In this document: piece after piece, positions 25,074-37,639 of the stretch
Layout of the letters: each line of letters begins with the position of its first letter
Numbering within the stretch: the first letter of the stretch is position 1
Origin: Coniferiporia sulphurascens
Taxonomy: Eukaryota > Basidiomycota > Agaricomycetes > Hymenochaetales > Hymenochaetaceae
DNA length: 64,000 bases
Assembly (NCBI GenBank): GCA_002794785.1
Contig: NBBA01000007.1
Coordinates: forward strand, 1,364,001 to 1,428,000
Direction: 5' to 3'
Notes under the pieces: model-generated
What the model was told of the DNA's origin: nothing
What the model saw: the letters and a program-made list of their open reading frames with translations, nothing else
Database searches by the model: none
Translations under genes and position numbers: made by a program

Positions 25074-27217
25074 TCAGGGAGGCCTAGGCGTACGTTGTTG
25101 TTGGTTGTCGCGATTTCTTAAACCGGCTCAGATTTACCTTATCATAGGCATTTTCTTTAAAGATTGAATACGAACTATTTTTGAGATGGGAAATTCGGTT
25201 TACGCGGGCGGTTGTATTGCATTGTATTGTAGTCAGGATTTGCAGAAGGGAAGGATTAATTGTGTTGAGTTAGAGTCTCCCATTGAATAGCTACGTCGAG
25301 AAGAATGAACGACTTCGATCTTATGGAACGACGATCAAATCGATATTAACGCCCACACGCATTACAGCAGCGTGTACAAGAGATGCAAAGTATCACCAGC
25401 ATGACCATCAACAAATGGAACACTCGTGCTCGACGCGCGCAGCTCAAGTTATACTCGCTATCGATGGGAGGAGACAGCGTGTACCCCAATAATTAACTGA
25501 CGCCGCAGTCTATTCATATCCCAGGTACGCCCTTTTCGCCAAAAGTCATTTATAGACAAGCGTGTGTTGCCAGTGTGCTCAGGCAAAAATAGCGCAAGAG
25601 ACTAAGAATAGCTGTGAGCGCCGGACTAATGGAGGCATCCCTGAGGCGCGACCGTAACTGCATTATCGGAACAAGTTGAACACCAGTGGGCTATTCGTCG
25701 CATCCTGGATACTTCCGACAGGAGCGAAAAAAAGCGTGATTAATTGTCGACCGTCAGCAGCCGAGTAGCCTTTCTCGCACGTATATACTTTTCATCTGTC
25801 CTCACCCGCTTGTCTCATACACACATGATACTGATACCGATAGTGATGGTAGCCACCAGACCCTGATCCGCACGGCTGATGCATGTACGCTGCTGCGGAT
25901 GTGCGTCCCAATCGAGGAGGGCTGTGCGGGGGTGAGCGACTCGGAGGTACGCATGAATAAATGGGTAACAATATAAGTAAGCGAGAAGAAAATCATAACC
26001 CAGTGGCTGACGGAGACGGAGGCGTGCGGAGATGCGCGGTCCAAAGTCCCCGAGTCCAAGTCCCGCCCTCGGTCCCGCGGGGCTGTCAGCCCGCATACAC
26101 TTCAGATTTCCGGGTTTTTCTGGGACTAATACTGCCCGTCGACAACGCAGCTGCGCTCTTGGCCTATTAATTAAGGTAAGGAAAGCCCGGAGACGCCCGC
26201 GCGCGCGCCAAGCGCCAAGCACGCCGGCGGGCTCGAAGGGACTTGGGACGCAGGCCGGGAAGGTCGGAGCGACCTTGGCTTTCGCTTTCGGTACGGCCGG
26301 AGGGGTGCTAAATGCGGGATCGCCGAGAGTACTAGTACTAGTGATGGAAATATGTTATTTCATTTTGGCGGGGATTCTGGTGTACACGCTGGACGTTGGG
26401 CGGGACCCGTCACGGGAAGTGACATCCCTCGACCCGATTCCGGGTAGTACGGGGGCTGTCGGGAGCGCAAACGGCGCGAGGATGGAGCAGGATGGGGGAA
26501 GCAAGCCTAAGGCCAGCGGGTGACACAGTTCTATAGGATTTGAATAGTTGAGGAGTTACGGTGTCTGGACCGCGTCGGTACGCGCTTCATGGGGCGCGAT
26601 ACAATGTCGGATGTGCAACCTGACAGGCTTTATCCTCTAAACAGACCCGATTTCTAGAATAATTTTCAAGGACCTAGCGACGCCGGCAGGGGGAAAACGG
26701 GGGCAGAAGACTAAGTACGGATTTAAAAAAGGCGAAAGAGGTGTGCGGTGGCGGTTGTGGGTGCTTGGCTTTTAGCGCGTGAGGTGATCCGAGGCCGGGA
26801 GCGTTGAAGGCGATGCCCTCCGGTGGGAATCTAATGCGCAGGGTCATTCCGGGTCCGCGCAAGCGAAACAACCTCATCCGATATCCGCTGCGAGCACTCG
26901 CTCTCGTCCGCTGCAGACAACGACGAGCACTTGGGGAGTTGGCGGGAAATAATAATATCAGAAAGCGGGAAAAGAAAAAGAAAAAGGGGACGGAAAAGGG
27001 AAAGATAAAAACAGACTTGGGTGTATTTTTAGAGTGGAGGGCTGACGAGGAAGGAGGCGTGGGACCTGCGTCTGCTGAAAAAGGCGATCGTTGACTGCCC
27101 TCTTTCGTCCCTCGTCTCCTCCCCATCTCCTGAGCGTCCACACTCTGCTCTCTCACATTTTCTCCCTTCCGCACGACTGCCCTTGACGACCTGCCCTCCC
27201 TCGACTCCTCGCACACA
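25074..27217. other. Intergenic region of 2.1 kb with one weak candidate ORF
   Basis: Holds the 3' flank of the small gene and the long promoter of the copper radical oxidase. A reading frame at about 26,032-26,523 (+) ends with a plausible hydrophobic helix (LVLVMEICYFILAGILVY) and a Gly-rich tail. It has no recognised family, no clear promoter-to-start arrangement and odd composition upstream, so it is only a candidate fragment. Purine-rich runs near 26,950-27,010 and a pyrimidine-rich leader at 27,100-27,210 precede the oxidase start. Confidence 0.4.
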
Positions 27218-29585
27218 ATGTCGCGGCAGACATGGCTCGCCGCCGCGCTCCTCGCGCCCCTCCTCCCTGCCGCACTTGCCCAGTCAGCCGGCTCTATCGT
27301 GCAAGTCGGCGACACGCTCGTCTCTGCTATGATGGTACGTTCATCTTGCCTTCCGGACGCGTGTGGATCCGCGTACAATGATGCTCACAACCCCCGCAGA
27401 TGTTCGTCGGTAACTCTGAAAAGGTCTACATGCTCGACAAGGCCGAGAGCAACTTGGCAACCATAAACGGGCACCCCGCCTGGGGCTCAGTATGGGACAT
27501 CGCTACCAACACCGCAACTGTCCTCGATGTCACCACGGACGTCTTCTGCGCATCTGGCATGCACATGCCCAATGGTTCCTTTATCACCCTTGGCGGTAAC
27601 GGTGCCGTCGGCGCTCTTGGCGCACTCGGTTCCGTCAACGACGGCTACGTCGGCTCATACGATGCTACTATTGGCGACTACGACGGCCGAAAGGCCATCC
27701 GTGTCCTCAACCCGTGCACTGGCGACCCCAGCACCTGGGGTACCAACTGCCAGTGGTTCGACAACGCTACGCTCCTCTCGATGCAGAGGAATCGTTGGTA
27801 TTCCGCCGCAGAGCCCCTTGCGGACGGCTCTGTTGCGATTATTGGAGGTTTCGTCAACGGCGGGTACATCAACCGCAACTACCCAAACACCGACCCCACG
27901 TACGAGGGGGGTGCAGCCGAGCCGACTTACGAGATCTACCCCCCTAACGGTCAACAAGCGACTATCATGCAGTTCATGGTCGACACTTCCGGTCTTAACG
28001 CGTACGCGCACACTTTCCTCATGGCCTCTGGCTTGATGTTCGTACAGGCGAATGTGTCCACGAGTTCGTTTAATCTATTTAATGGGTTTCCTTTCGTATT
28101 CTGATCCCTTTTTGTGTAGTGCTCTGGAATCCGCAGACCAACGTAGAGACAAGGTTGCCGGACATGCCTAACGGTGTTGTCCGCGTCTACCCTGCCTCTG
28201 GCGCGACAGCGATGCTCCCGCTTACTCCGGAAAACAACTACACTCAGACCATCATTTTCTGTGGAGGCTCCGACATGGATGACGCGCAGTGGGGCGATTA
28301 CTCGTTCCCTGCAATCAACACGTTTGATTATCCCGCATCTAAAGATTGCCAGCGTATCACTCCGGAGCCCGCAGACGGGAGCAGCCCCCAGTACGTGCAG
28401 GATGACGACTTGCTTGATGGACGCTCTATGGGCCAGTTCATCGCACTTCCCGATGGTACTCTGTTGGTTGTGAACGGCGGCGGCAACGGTACTGCAGGTT
28501 ACTCGCAGGCGACGGGTCAGATCACGCTCTTTGGCGATATGCCCTGGGGAGAGTCCCTCGCGTCGGACCCGGTCTTCACTCCCGCGATCTACAACCCTAA
28601 CGCCGCATCCGGATCGCGCTGGTCGGATGTGGGACTGCAGGCTTCTACCATCCCGCGTTTGTACCACAGCTCAGCGGTCCTCCTTCCCGATGCGTCTGTG
28701 CTCATTGCGGGCTCGAACCCGAACATCGACGTGAACACCAGCACTGTCTTCCCGACGACATACAAGGCTGAGATCTTCTACCCTCCTTACTTCAACTCGT
28801 CGAAGCCGGTGCCTCAAGGCGTGCCTACGACCCTCACTTACGGCGGTAGCTACTTTAACGTTACCGTGCCCGCGTCCTCTTACAGCGGGTTTGCGAACGA
28901 TGCGGCGGAGAACACGACAGTGTGGGTCATCCGCCAGGGTTTCACGACGCACGCGATGAACATGGGTCAGCGCGCGATGGCATTGAACAACTCGTACACT
29001 GTCAACTCGGACGGTTCTTACGTGCTACACGTCTCGCAGCCGCCTCCGAACCCTGCGCTCCTCCAGCCAGGCCCCGTCTTCATTTACGTGACTGTCAAGG
29101 GCATTCCTAGCAACGGCACGTATGCGATTGTTGGAAATGGTGCGATTGGCACACAGCCAACTACGGCCGCGCAAGTCCTTCCCCAGCCTGTGCGCCTCGA
29201 CAGTGCTTCTGGCTCTGCGAATTCAAACTCGAACTCGGATACAGCTACCAGTAGCTCGGACTCGAGCCACACTGGTGCGATCATCGGAGGCATTGTCGGC
29301 GCTGTTGTCGTCATCGGACTGCTTGGCGCGGGTATCGGTATCTGCATGAAGACGCGCCGCCGCTCGAACGCCGCTTCTGCCTCGGGAGCGTATGGAGCAG
29401 GTGCACCGGGCATGATGCGCCAGCGCGACAGCGACGCGACGATGATGCCGCTGCACAACGGCAGCCAAGCGTGGAACGCAAGCAGCATGGACGTGTCGGG
29501 TCAATATTACAAAGACGACGGCGGACACACGCCGAGTGGGGAGTTCAACCCGTACTCGCAGCCGCCTGTTCAGCCGAGGTACTGA
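27218..29585 (+). CDS. Membrane-anchored copper radical oxidase (glyoxal/galactose oxidase family)
   Basis: Secreted AA5-type oxidase that converts small aldehydes or alcohols while making H2O2, which can feed lignin-degrading peroxidases. Three exons give about 745 residues. A signal peptide (MSRQTWLAAALLAPLLPAAL, cut after ALA) is followed by the kelch-type catalytic domain. The radical cofactor residues can be placed: Cys in DVFCASGMHMPNG and Tyr in MQRNRWYSAAEPLADGS. The copper ligands Tyr and His lie in IPRLYHSSAVLLPDAS, and the last His in GFTTHAMNMGQRAMAL, within the C-terminal DUF1929-like domain. A Ser/Asn-rich stalk and a single strong transmembrane helix (about 29,275-29,345) follow, then a basic RRR stop and a cytosolic tail of about 80 residues. 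No WSC domain is present. Exact substrate cannot be told. Confidence 0.92.
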
Positions 29586-31357
29586 TCGAATGATGACTAT
29601 TTTCACCAGAGGTGATATAGAGTAGGGGTATTCGGTTTATCAGTACGAGGAAGTTTACATCTCTTTGTCTAATATCTCGCGGATGGACTCTGATTTTTTT
29701 AGAGAGCTGGTGTTGTTCCTTTTCTTCTCCCTTCATATTCTCCTGCCGTCGTTGTGTCGTAGTCGTAGTCGTTCCCCCTTGCCTTTCTTAGGCTGTCGCT
29801 CTTTTCCCGTTCCCGTCGTCTCAAGTCTAGTCGGAGTCTTGCCCCCTTCCTCCAGCAAACAGAAAGTTGTATCTATCTTCCCCAATTTACGGACTAGGTA
29901 GTATGTCGAGTCGTCTTTAATCCCGCTGCCCGCCTTTTATATCTCTATCCATTTTGACCGCCTTCTCCCCCTTTTCTCTCCTGCTTTTATCGCACTCTCC
30001 TCCTCCTCTCCTCCCTTTCGCAGGGCGCCCTCTGAGAGCCGCCTTGCACGGACCCTTGACCCTTCCTTACCTACCTACCTCGACCCCATTTTGTACAGCG
30101 CGGCGCGGTGCTCGCCTCATAACAGACAACAACAACAACACGCAAATGGAAAACCAACTCCTTGTCGCTCCTTTGGTCCCCACCACTACCATCGTTATCA
30201 TCACCACCTCCACCAACCCAACTACACTCGTTTAGTATTTTGTCGGTCGTTTTAGTGCTTGTGCGTACCCTCGACTCCTCGAGGGGCGCATAGACGGACT
30301 CGGATTACTCATGTGCACATGATATTTTTGCCACGTTTACGTTGATCGCGAGTTCCCGGTGATGCGTTCTGGTTCTGTCTCCCCCCCTGGCTACGTGCTG
30401 GCTGGTACGAACGCATACTTGGTTGGAGCCCCTTTCCGCGTGGTACCCCTATAGTCGAGCACCTCATCCTCTGCCTCGAAGCTCGAGAAGTTCGCTCGAC
30501 ATACGAGATGTCGAAGTATACCATATTACTTATCGCGTAGCATAACACTTGCGTTATATACCTTTTGCACTTTTGCACCCTTTAATGCGATTAGTATTGC
30601 TGGGGCCTTCAGGTTGTTGCTTGTTGCCTGCTTCCGGGTCGTACTAGCGGCCGCAATATTAATGAAGGCACAAAGTGAGCTATAAGTGTTTATTCTTCAC
30701 TATTAATACGCTGTGTGTAATGGGTGGGGTTCCCCCCCTGTTTGCGGCGACGTCTGCGGCGAACGACGAGCGAAGAGAGGTGAACCTGTTTGGAATGTGT
30801 ATGCTTTGGTAGCAGTGACCGGATTCCTTTTTATTTTGGTGGAATGGGAGATAAGATGGGAACGCGATGAGTGAACTCGCATACGAGTCTCATCCCGCCA
30901 ATGTCGGTGTCTGCGACTCGGATCAGGTCGTGCCTTTTCCCCCCGATATACTGTACTACTTGTGAGGCGTATATCGTTTTAGAATGTACTTACGCCTTGC
31001 TGTTGTAGAAATCCTACCTAGAAGTTTATTGGAGAAGAGTAACTTTAATTGTGCTCAAAGTTCAAAGGGTGGCTGACAACCTTGGTTGAATCGGAGCGTC
31101 AAAACAAATGGTGCCGTGGTGACGTAAGCATGACCAATCTGAGCGGATCGGCGTCGATCTTTCGTCGCCATTCGCGTACTCGGGCTGAGGTACTAAGCAC
31201 AAGTACAGCAACTGCTTGAACTCTTCCCTATCTCTGGCAAACACGTCGGTGGAAGAAAAAGAAACCCGGCCATCCACAGAGGCTCACGGATAATGTTCTC
31301 TCTATACTCTTCCTCCCAGCCCGCATCGAGCTGACCGGCCCGTTCACATTCACACAG
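29586..31357. other. Intergenic region between the oxidase and IES6
   Basis: About 1.8 kb. Bases 29,750-30,240 are strikingly C/T-rich on the + strand with several short open frames of no recognisable content. The rest shows no supported gene, RNA or repeat. The IES6 promoter and first exon should lie at the right end, but its start codon could not be fixed. Confidence 0.5.
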
Positions 31358-32355
31358 GCCGCCCAAGGGCTCAACGAGGCGTAAGACCGCAGCGGCGGCA
31401 GCAGCAGCAGCAGCAGCAGCATCCGGAGCTGCGTCGCCGTCCTCCGTCGCAGCAGGCACTCCAGGAGAACTAGCGACCGCGTCCGTACCTCAGACACCAG
31501 TGAGCCATACCTCTTTTGTGTCTGTTTCCAACCCCTCTCACCTCTCCCCGCGCCCCATCCATCCAGACGCTCGCAGAGACGCTCTCCTACCTCGGGCATG
31601 CACGCCCCTTCCGCAGCGCCGCGCGCCCGCGCGGCACAGCCCGCCGCACGCGCAACCTGCGCACCGTGCTCCTGCAGGAACGCGACCGTGAGCGCGTCGA
31701 GCGGGAGCGCCGGCGGGTCGAGCGCGAGGAGGCAGAGGCGGAGGCGATCGCGGCCGCCACTGTTGCCGATGCCGAGGACGATAGCATGATGGACGTGGAT
31801 GGAAATGGCAACGGCAACGGCGCAAACGCTAGCGCGAGCGCCGAAGCGCCGAAAAGGGTGCTGGAAGACGAGGAGGACGTACCAACCTGTGCGACTTCCT
31901 CCGTTTTCTTCCGTTTTACTCTCTTCCTGAAGCGCTGATGGTTATCCGCGAACTGCAGATACCTCAATCGACGCCCCTCCCTCCATCCTTCCGCAGAAAC
32001 GCTACTGCGACATCACTGGGCTCGAGGTGCGCGCTCATTTCTGACTTTGGTTTAGTCTTGTCTCTCAAAATAAGATTCTACTGTACCGGACCACTCACCG
32101 TGCGCTTTTGCTTTCCGGCATCCCAAACTCGTCGCGTAATTAGGCACCATACACAGACCCAGCGACCGGCCTGCGATACCACGACAAGAGTATATACGAG
32201 TTTATCAAGACGCTGGTACGTAAAAACGCCTAATTGTCAGAAAGCTGTAAGTGAAGGCGCACTCGCCTTTTGTGACTAATGCATCCTGTTTTCAGAATGC
32301 AAGCGCGGTAAAGGAGTACCTCGCGCTTCGGGGTGTTAATCCCATCGTAAAGTAG
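31358..32355 (+). CDS. IES6: INO80 chromatin-remodelling complex subunit IES6 (YL1_C domain), 5' end uncertain
   Basis: Nuclear subunit that pairs with ARP5 in the INO80 remodeller. The recognisable part starts in an Ala-rich exon (31,358-31,499; a GCA run of about ten Ala). Next comes an Arg-rich exon (HARPFRSAARPRGTARRTRN) matching the basic IES6 segment, then a charged helix and an acidic Asp/Asn/Gly stretch. The YL1_C domain is split over three exons: YTSIDAPPSILPQKRYCDIT, then PYTDPATGLRYHDKSIYEF, then YLALRGVNPIVK and stop at 32,353-32,355. An in-frame stop lies just upstream of 31,358, so an earlier exon or another start must exist; I could not choose it. The 3' end of this gene has been duplicated downstream. 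Confidence 0.85.
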
Positions 32356-34200
32356 TAACACATCGTTTTTTCCTCTGCAACTCTCACATCTGTACTTCTA
32401 TTTGGTGCGTGGCCCCCCTCGTCTCACCCCCTATTCCGAATCTGGTTCTGATACTTTTGCAGTGGTTTTATTTAGCTCATTGAATACGATCAAGTCCCAT
32501 CCTTACCGGCCCGCAAAGGGTCCCTGGCGTCAACGGAGTAGTCCCTTTCTTTGCACGCGTGCTGCGGTATCCTGTTTTACTCCGATTCTATTCAATCAAA
32601 ACTATATAGAATCTGGGTGGACGTTTGTAATTCGTTTCACTTCGATTCCGGGAAACAATGAGGCACTGTATTGGCGGGTTTCTCCGGTCATTTGTCTACT
32701 TTGGCGCTGCAGAACTACACAGCTCCGAGGATTGTGCACTGGCTTTACCTAAGGATCGGGTCGATCGCTAACCATGCACATAAATATTGAGTAAAGCAAT
32801 TTCTTAGAACGGTTTACGTTTACGGAATACTGGACAAATCTCGAATAAGCAATCATTATTGTGCACAATGGATAACTCCCCTGTGCGGCAAGTCTGCCAA
32901 CAATGAGAAACGCCTTGGGGTATATATAATATATGAAGTGCTCCATATGCGCCGGTTGACAATATTCCCGTGACGAGGGGACGATTGGGTGAGAAGACTA
33001 TGCGACAAAGTCTCATCGAAACCGCGCTCACCGCTGAATTCCCAGAATACTGGTGCTGGCATTAATGAACTGATGTATTGTCATGTCAATATACTATTCG
33101 ACGCCCCCTTCCTCCCCCTCCTCCTACGGTACGATTATAAACAAGGAGGACGTCTGAACACTACACTATGCTTACGCGCGCTCCGGGGTGTTAATCCCAT
33201 CGTAAAGTAGTAAAACATTGTTAGGACACATCTGCAACTCTCGTATCTGTACTTCCATCTGGTACGTGGCTCCCTTCGTCTCACCCCCCCCTATTCCGAA
33301 TCTGATTCTCATACTCTTGCAGTGATTTTATTTAGCTCATTGAATACAATCGGATCTAGTCCTTCGATCTCACCGGCCCACAAGGGCTCTTGGCGTCAAT
33401 GGAGGACGCCAATCAATCCTCGACCCTTCTCTTTTTTTTCTTTTTTTTCCCACCCGCGCTGCGGTTCACTATGTTCACTTTCGATTCTACTCAATCAAAA
33501 ATAATATGGGATCTGGGCGGGCGTTTGTACCCCGTTTCGCTTCGATTCCAGAAAACAACGAGGCACAGCGCTAGCGGGTTTCTCCGGTCACCTGTCTGCT
33601 TACTTTGGCGCCGCAGGGCTACACAGCCCCGGGGATTGTGCTCTGCCTTTACTTACATACAGACCGGGTCTATCGTCGACGTGCATATAAATATTGAGTA
33701 AAGCAGTTTTTTCAAACGTACCCGTTTACGGAATACTGGACAAACCCTGGATAAGTAATCATTACATTGAGCAAATGGGATTTATGGAATACTTGGAGTA
33801 CTCCATACAGTATGTACAAATGGTACACGTCAGCATATATTTAACCATCAGTGGAGGTGTGGATCTAAGATACAAAGGAAGCAGTGTTAGTCCAGAAAGG
33901 CACAATATGATACTGTATACCTGGTGTTCTCTGAGAGTCCCCTTAAGGCGAATTAGTATATAATAACGTGGTTTGCTTCCATTCCCGAGTCAATCCGTAA
34001 TCCAGGTGAGGCCCGGCGACATTCCCTCGACGAGGGATGATCGAGTGAGAATACTATGTGCCAAGTTCCCACCGAAGCCTTGTTCGTCACTATATCCCCC
34101 GAGCACCAGTGTTGACATTTATTGTGCCATTCGACGGCCTCCCTCCTACGGTGATTGAATACAAGGGGGACGTCTGAACCCCAAACTACACATACGCGAA
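32320..34200 (+). repeat. Tandem segmental duplication: two copies of the IES6 3' end plus flank
   Basis: Unit A runs about 32,320-33,170 and unit B about 33,171-34,200. The units share the last IES6 codons (GVNPIVK and stop: gggtgttaatcccatcgtaa at 32,331 and 33,186, offset 855 bp). They also share a pyrimidine-rich block (ctattccgaatctg), the segment ttttatttagctcattgaat, the segment tttacggaatactggacaaa, and a terminal block containing cgtctgaac (33,151 and 34,171). Divergence is moderate, with an insertion of about 165 bp in unit B. The duplicated IES6 codons in unit B are detached from any upstream exon and non-functional. Confidence 0.85.
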
Positions 34201-35195
34201 TGCCAACTCGTCCAAAGAAAAGTTAAAGGTCCCACCACCATCCGACGAACTGTTTCAAGCACATTCATGACAGGAACAGTAATCAGAATCTCCCGTCTGT
34301 CCAGAAATAAGAAAGGTCGTGCATCGGCTCCCCGACGTACAGCAGATGACAACGGAGGAGACGCACCTGTGAGGACTCGTAAGATGTTACGGAGGCCACA
34401 GGTGATATCGGTCGTGAAGGGACCATTCTATAGGAAGAAATAAGAATAAGCCGTGTGTTTAAATAAATATACCGTAAAGAGAAAGACCAGCACGTACACG
34501 AACGAGCACGGCCCTGAAGGTGGTGGTGGAGGTGGAGCCGGAGCCGGAGCCACTGGATCCCGACTTCGAACTCTGGATTTACAGGTCGTAGTCGTTGTCA
34601 TTCTATGGGTTATCGTTACCGTCTGGGGCATAGTTATCAAATCTCCGGTTATCCCACAACCCGCAATTTCTCCACGGCACATAGCTCCTTTTGCTTTGTG
34701 TTTACAGCCCGCAATTTTCGGACATATTCCCGTAACCGTCGCCCGCGCCGTAGCTTCCAGACCCAATTTCGATACTGTTGCTCGAGCCGTGGCTGTCACT
34801 GTTCCGTAGCCCACAGGTGTTGTTCCCTTCGATTCTTCTTTAATGTCGGGGTTTTTTATTTTCATAGATTCCACGACCAAAGGAGTTTTTTGTTTGTGGA
34901 CCTTACACGCCGCTGCTAGTTGACACTTATGTTTCGCTGCTTTTTTCTGGGCCGGAACTGGCGGAGTGTGGTCGCAGATTGTTGCAGGTCTACCAACACA
35001 GGGTTTCATTCTTGCCTGAGCCATAAGAGCGATTAGTCCATGATCACCACAAACAGAAGCTAGTCGACCCACGCGTGTTGTAACTGTCGCCCAGCCCGGG
35101 GCGGCCGCTGCATCCAGGTTTATGCAAGCCTTTAAGTTCAGACCTGGCGCTGCCCAGTTATCGCGTGCACAACAGGTATGTGCGATAGGCGGCAT
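34200..35195 (-). pseudogene. Degenerate paralog 1 of the YGSGN prion-like gene (shifted frame open for 255 codons)
   Basis: Related to the intact gene at 40,825-41,637 and to the copy at 37,640-39,509. In the ancestral frame (same phase as the Tyr-Gly-Ser-Asn repeats) pieces such as SHGSSNSIEIGSGSYGAGD and GSGSGSTSTTTFRA can be read, but a TAA after ENCGL and more stops interrupt it. The ATG at 35,195 aligns with the intact gene's ATG yet opens the shifted frame, which runs MPPIAHTCCARDNWAAPGL... to 34,428 without a stop and is Ala/Thr/Pro-rich. A short second exon at about 34,367-34,427 reads NGPFTTDITCGLRNILRVL, with intron borders kept. Either a decaying gene or a protein reborn in another frame; I favour decay. 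A TATATAAG element lies about 80 bp upstream. Confidence 0.55.
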
Positions 35196-37639
35196 GCCTC
35201 CCGGTTAGCAGATGCTAGGAATACCGTAGGGGCAGAAAGAATGGAATTGAAAAGCAGTCGAGATACGCTGTACTTATATACGAGCGGGTGGAATGATAGC
35301 GCTGGGGAAAAGAAGACCGGGGACATAGTGCCCCGACGCTACTCGCAAAAGTAGACTCATTCAGGTCGGGGTAAGTTTCCGGATACCAGGTTCGGATGCC
35401 GTAATAATGTAAGATCGCAGCGCGCACACAAGGCAACGGCTTGCGTCAGTAATCCCTTCCCCAAGGGGACGCATGAGCGTTAATCATCTGTCTCGGGGTG
35501 GACGGTGCGGTGAGGCGCGCGTCAAGACTCAAGACTCAGGAGAGAGATCTTGTCCCCCGCACGTTCCTATGCAACGGTAGTATTTGGCCACCGACGAGTC
35601 CAGGGCATATACAACAGGCCGATTGCCAAAACTACCTCAAGGTCGGAATACGGGGAATATTAATGTTGCGACGGTGCTTGGGCAATGGCCAGTCCATCCG
35701 CTTTCGTCGGGGTCACTTCCCGACTGTCTATAAGCAAACCTTTAACTTAGCGCCGTCATGTTGATTGAGTAGCGTGGCTCCCATTAATATATCATCGCTG
35801 GATGAATGCTGGAGATTTGAGATGCTCTTCGCGATTTCAGGCTGTCATGGTTCTGGAGAAAGAGTATACAAGTGGTCGCGACCTTTACTTGCATGTGATC
35901 GTGTCGGGAACGTGAGAATATTCTTAATGGAATGCTTACTATCCCTATTACAGAACTTTCGTGTTTTCTTTCTACACTGAATCCACAGCACCTAAATTCA
36001 AACAATTCTTCCTTGGGTCTTGCGCGAAAAGACCTATGTGCAATTATATCTACTGCATATTTCTGGGTCCCCATTTATAGTCTGGAGGAAATAATAGCAG
36101 CGACCGCTGTTTTACCTAAGGATTCCTAGGCAAATACGTATGTCTTCTGGACGGACCTCGTACTAGTAGTACCACTGCTACATAATTCTGGTGCTGCAGC
36201 CTGCTCCATGTGCGTTCGCGGACATACAGGATGTATTGCGCCGTTCTCTAAATAGAACGCCTCGGAGGTGCGTCAGTTGTCCCCAAAATAAAGATAATCC
36301 TAGCCGCTGTGCCCTACTTCCGAAGTCCAATGGTACTATTCCAGGCTCTCTCCACGGGAACCGGAAAATGATTCCGCGATCTCACTAAAATTTAAAATTG
36401 TGACTTTGCCTTCCCTTTTAATCCGATGAAGACGACGTCGAACTGGACAGCTTCGGGTTCTGCCGCGTACAACATGCTACTGCATGTGTTCTATACATTG
36501 TACAGATTCGAGGTTCATCATATAGATCACGGGCAATTTTCCCAAGCTCTGCACGCTGCGACCCGGGATCGGGAAACATATCTGGTGCAGTATCTATATG
36601 CGAGTTCGTAAGATATCCTATTTCGTCCAGGTTCTCCCCGAAACTTTGGTTGACACAGGTACTAAAGGACATGTGGCGGGTTTCCTACATCACCAAGGTA
36701 CCTATTAAAGACAAACCCCTGAACGTTGCGACAGAATTTGTATGCCCGGCGGGTGTCTATTTCGCGAAAAGTGCATGGCGATGCGGCTCACAATTACAGC
36801 GCCGACGAGGCAGGACAGCACGAGCAAATTTCACAGTAAAGGCCCCCTCTTTCGTCCAAGTGACTCGGGAGTGCAGAAATTGCGCGGGAATAATGGGAGC
36901 TTAGGAAGAGGAGCCTTCACTCTGAACCTCCAAACCTGAAACATGCATTCTAGGATTTTCCTAATCAGCCACTGGCATGAAGTGCATGCCCGCCACGAAC
37001 ATCGTCTGAACCCGTCAACTGCAATACCAATGAACCTATTATTCGTGCCGCACCCAATTTTTAAACCGCAACAAGTCGGTGTCTCCCCCGGCTGCTCTGA
37101 TCTTGAACCTGATATACTTGCCGTTATCTCGATTACTAACTACAATCGAGTCCGATCCTCCGTTCGCACCGGCCCGCAAAGACTCAAGGCATCAGTGATT
37201 TATGCCAATCAGCTCGTTACGTCAGCTTGTTCCTCGCCTCATTTAAAATCGGGAGCCACGGTTCCCTGTTTCACTTCGATTCTATGCAATCAGAGATCTA
37301 GAATCGGGAGGAACGGGCTTGTAATTCAATTTCACTTCGATTCCAAGAGACAACGAGGCGCAGCGCGCGCTGGCGTCTATCACGTGCGGTATCACGTGTC
37401 GGCTACGCCTCATGGCGCCACAGAACTAAAGACGATCGACGCCAGATCCGTTAGAGGACTTCCACCCTGTCGAGACCCCCCTAAACGCGAAATGTTCCCC
37501 TGAATACTTTTGCTAGCATTAATAAGGTGATGTCGCCGTTGCGTCAAGCTCCTATTCGGAAAAACCCCTCTCCTCTACGAGATAGTTTCGTATAAGAGGA
37601 ATTGACGCCGGGCCGCGTACCAACCACATTGGATGTACT
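35196..37639. other. Duplicated non-coding flank, no supported gene
   Basis: The part from 35,200 to about 36,120 resembles the flank at 39,510-40,250, including a conserved block near 35,835-35,920 that matches 40,100-40,190. Bases about 37,060-37,440 are a third, diverged copy of the IES6-flank repeat (cggcccgcaaag, tttcacttcgattc). Bases 36,190-36,950 show short open frames only, with nothing recognised. Confidence 0.55.
37060..37440 (+). repeat. Third partial copy of the IES6-flank repeat
   Basis: Shares with 32,490-32,690 and 33,360-33,570 the ordered blocks accggcccgcaaag, tttcacttcgattcta, a cgggcttgtaattc-like stretch and gattccaagagacaacgagg. It is more diverged than the two tandem copies. 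It sits just upstream of the second YGSGN relative, as unit B sits upstream of the first, so it is part of the larger duplicated block. Confidence 0.7.

Noticed and set aside
26674..27378. Minus-strand open frame of 234 codons across the oxidase promoter and start
   Set aside because: It overlaps the signal-peptide exon of a certain gene on the other strand and has low-complexity Phe/Ser runs from the purine-rich stretch; no domain.
28671..29606. Several long minus-strand frames under the copper radical oxidase
   Set aside because: They are antisense shadows caused by high GC at third codon positions of a well-identified gene.
31381..31430. GCA trinucleotide run as a separate microsatellite feature
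   Set aside because: It lies in an IES6 exon as a run of about ten alanines; it is short and reported with the gene.
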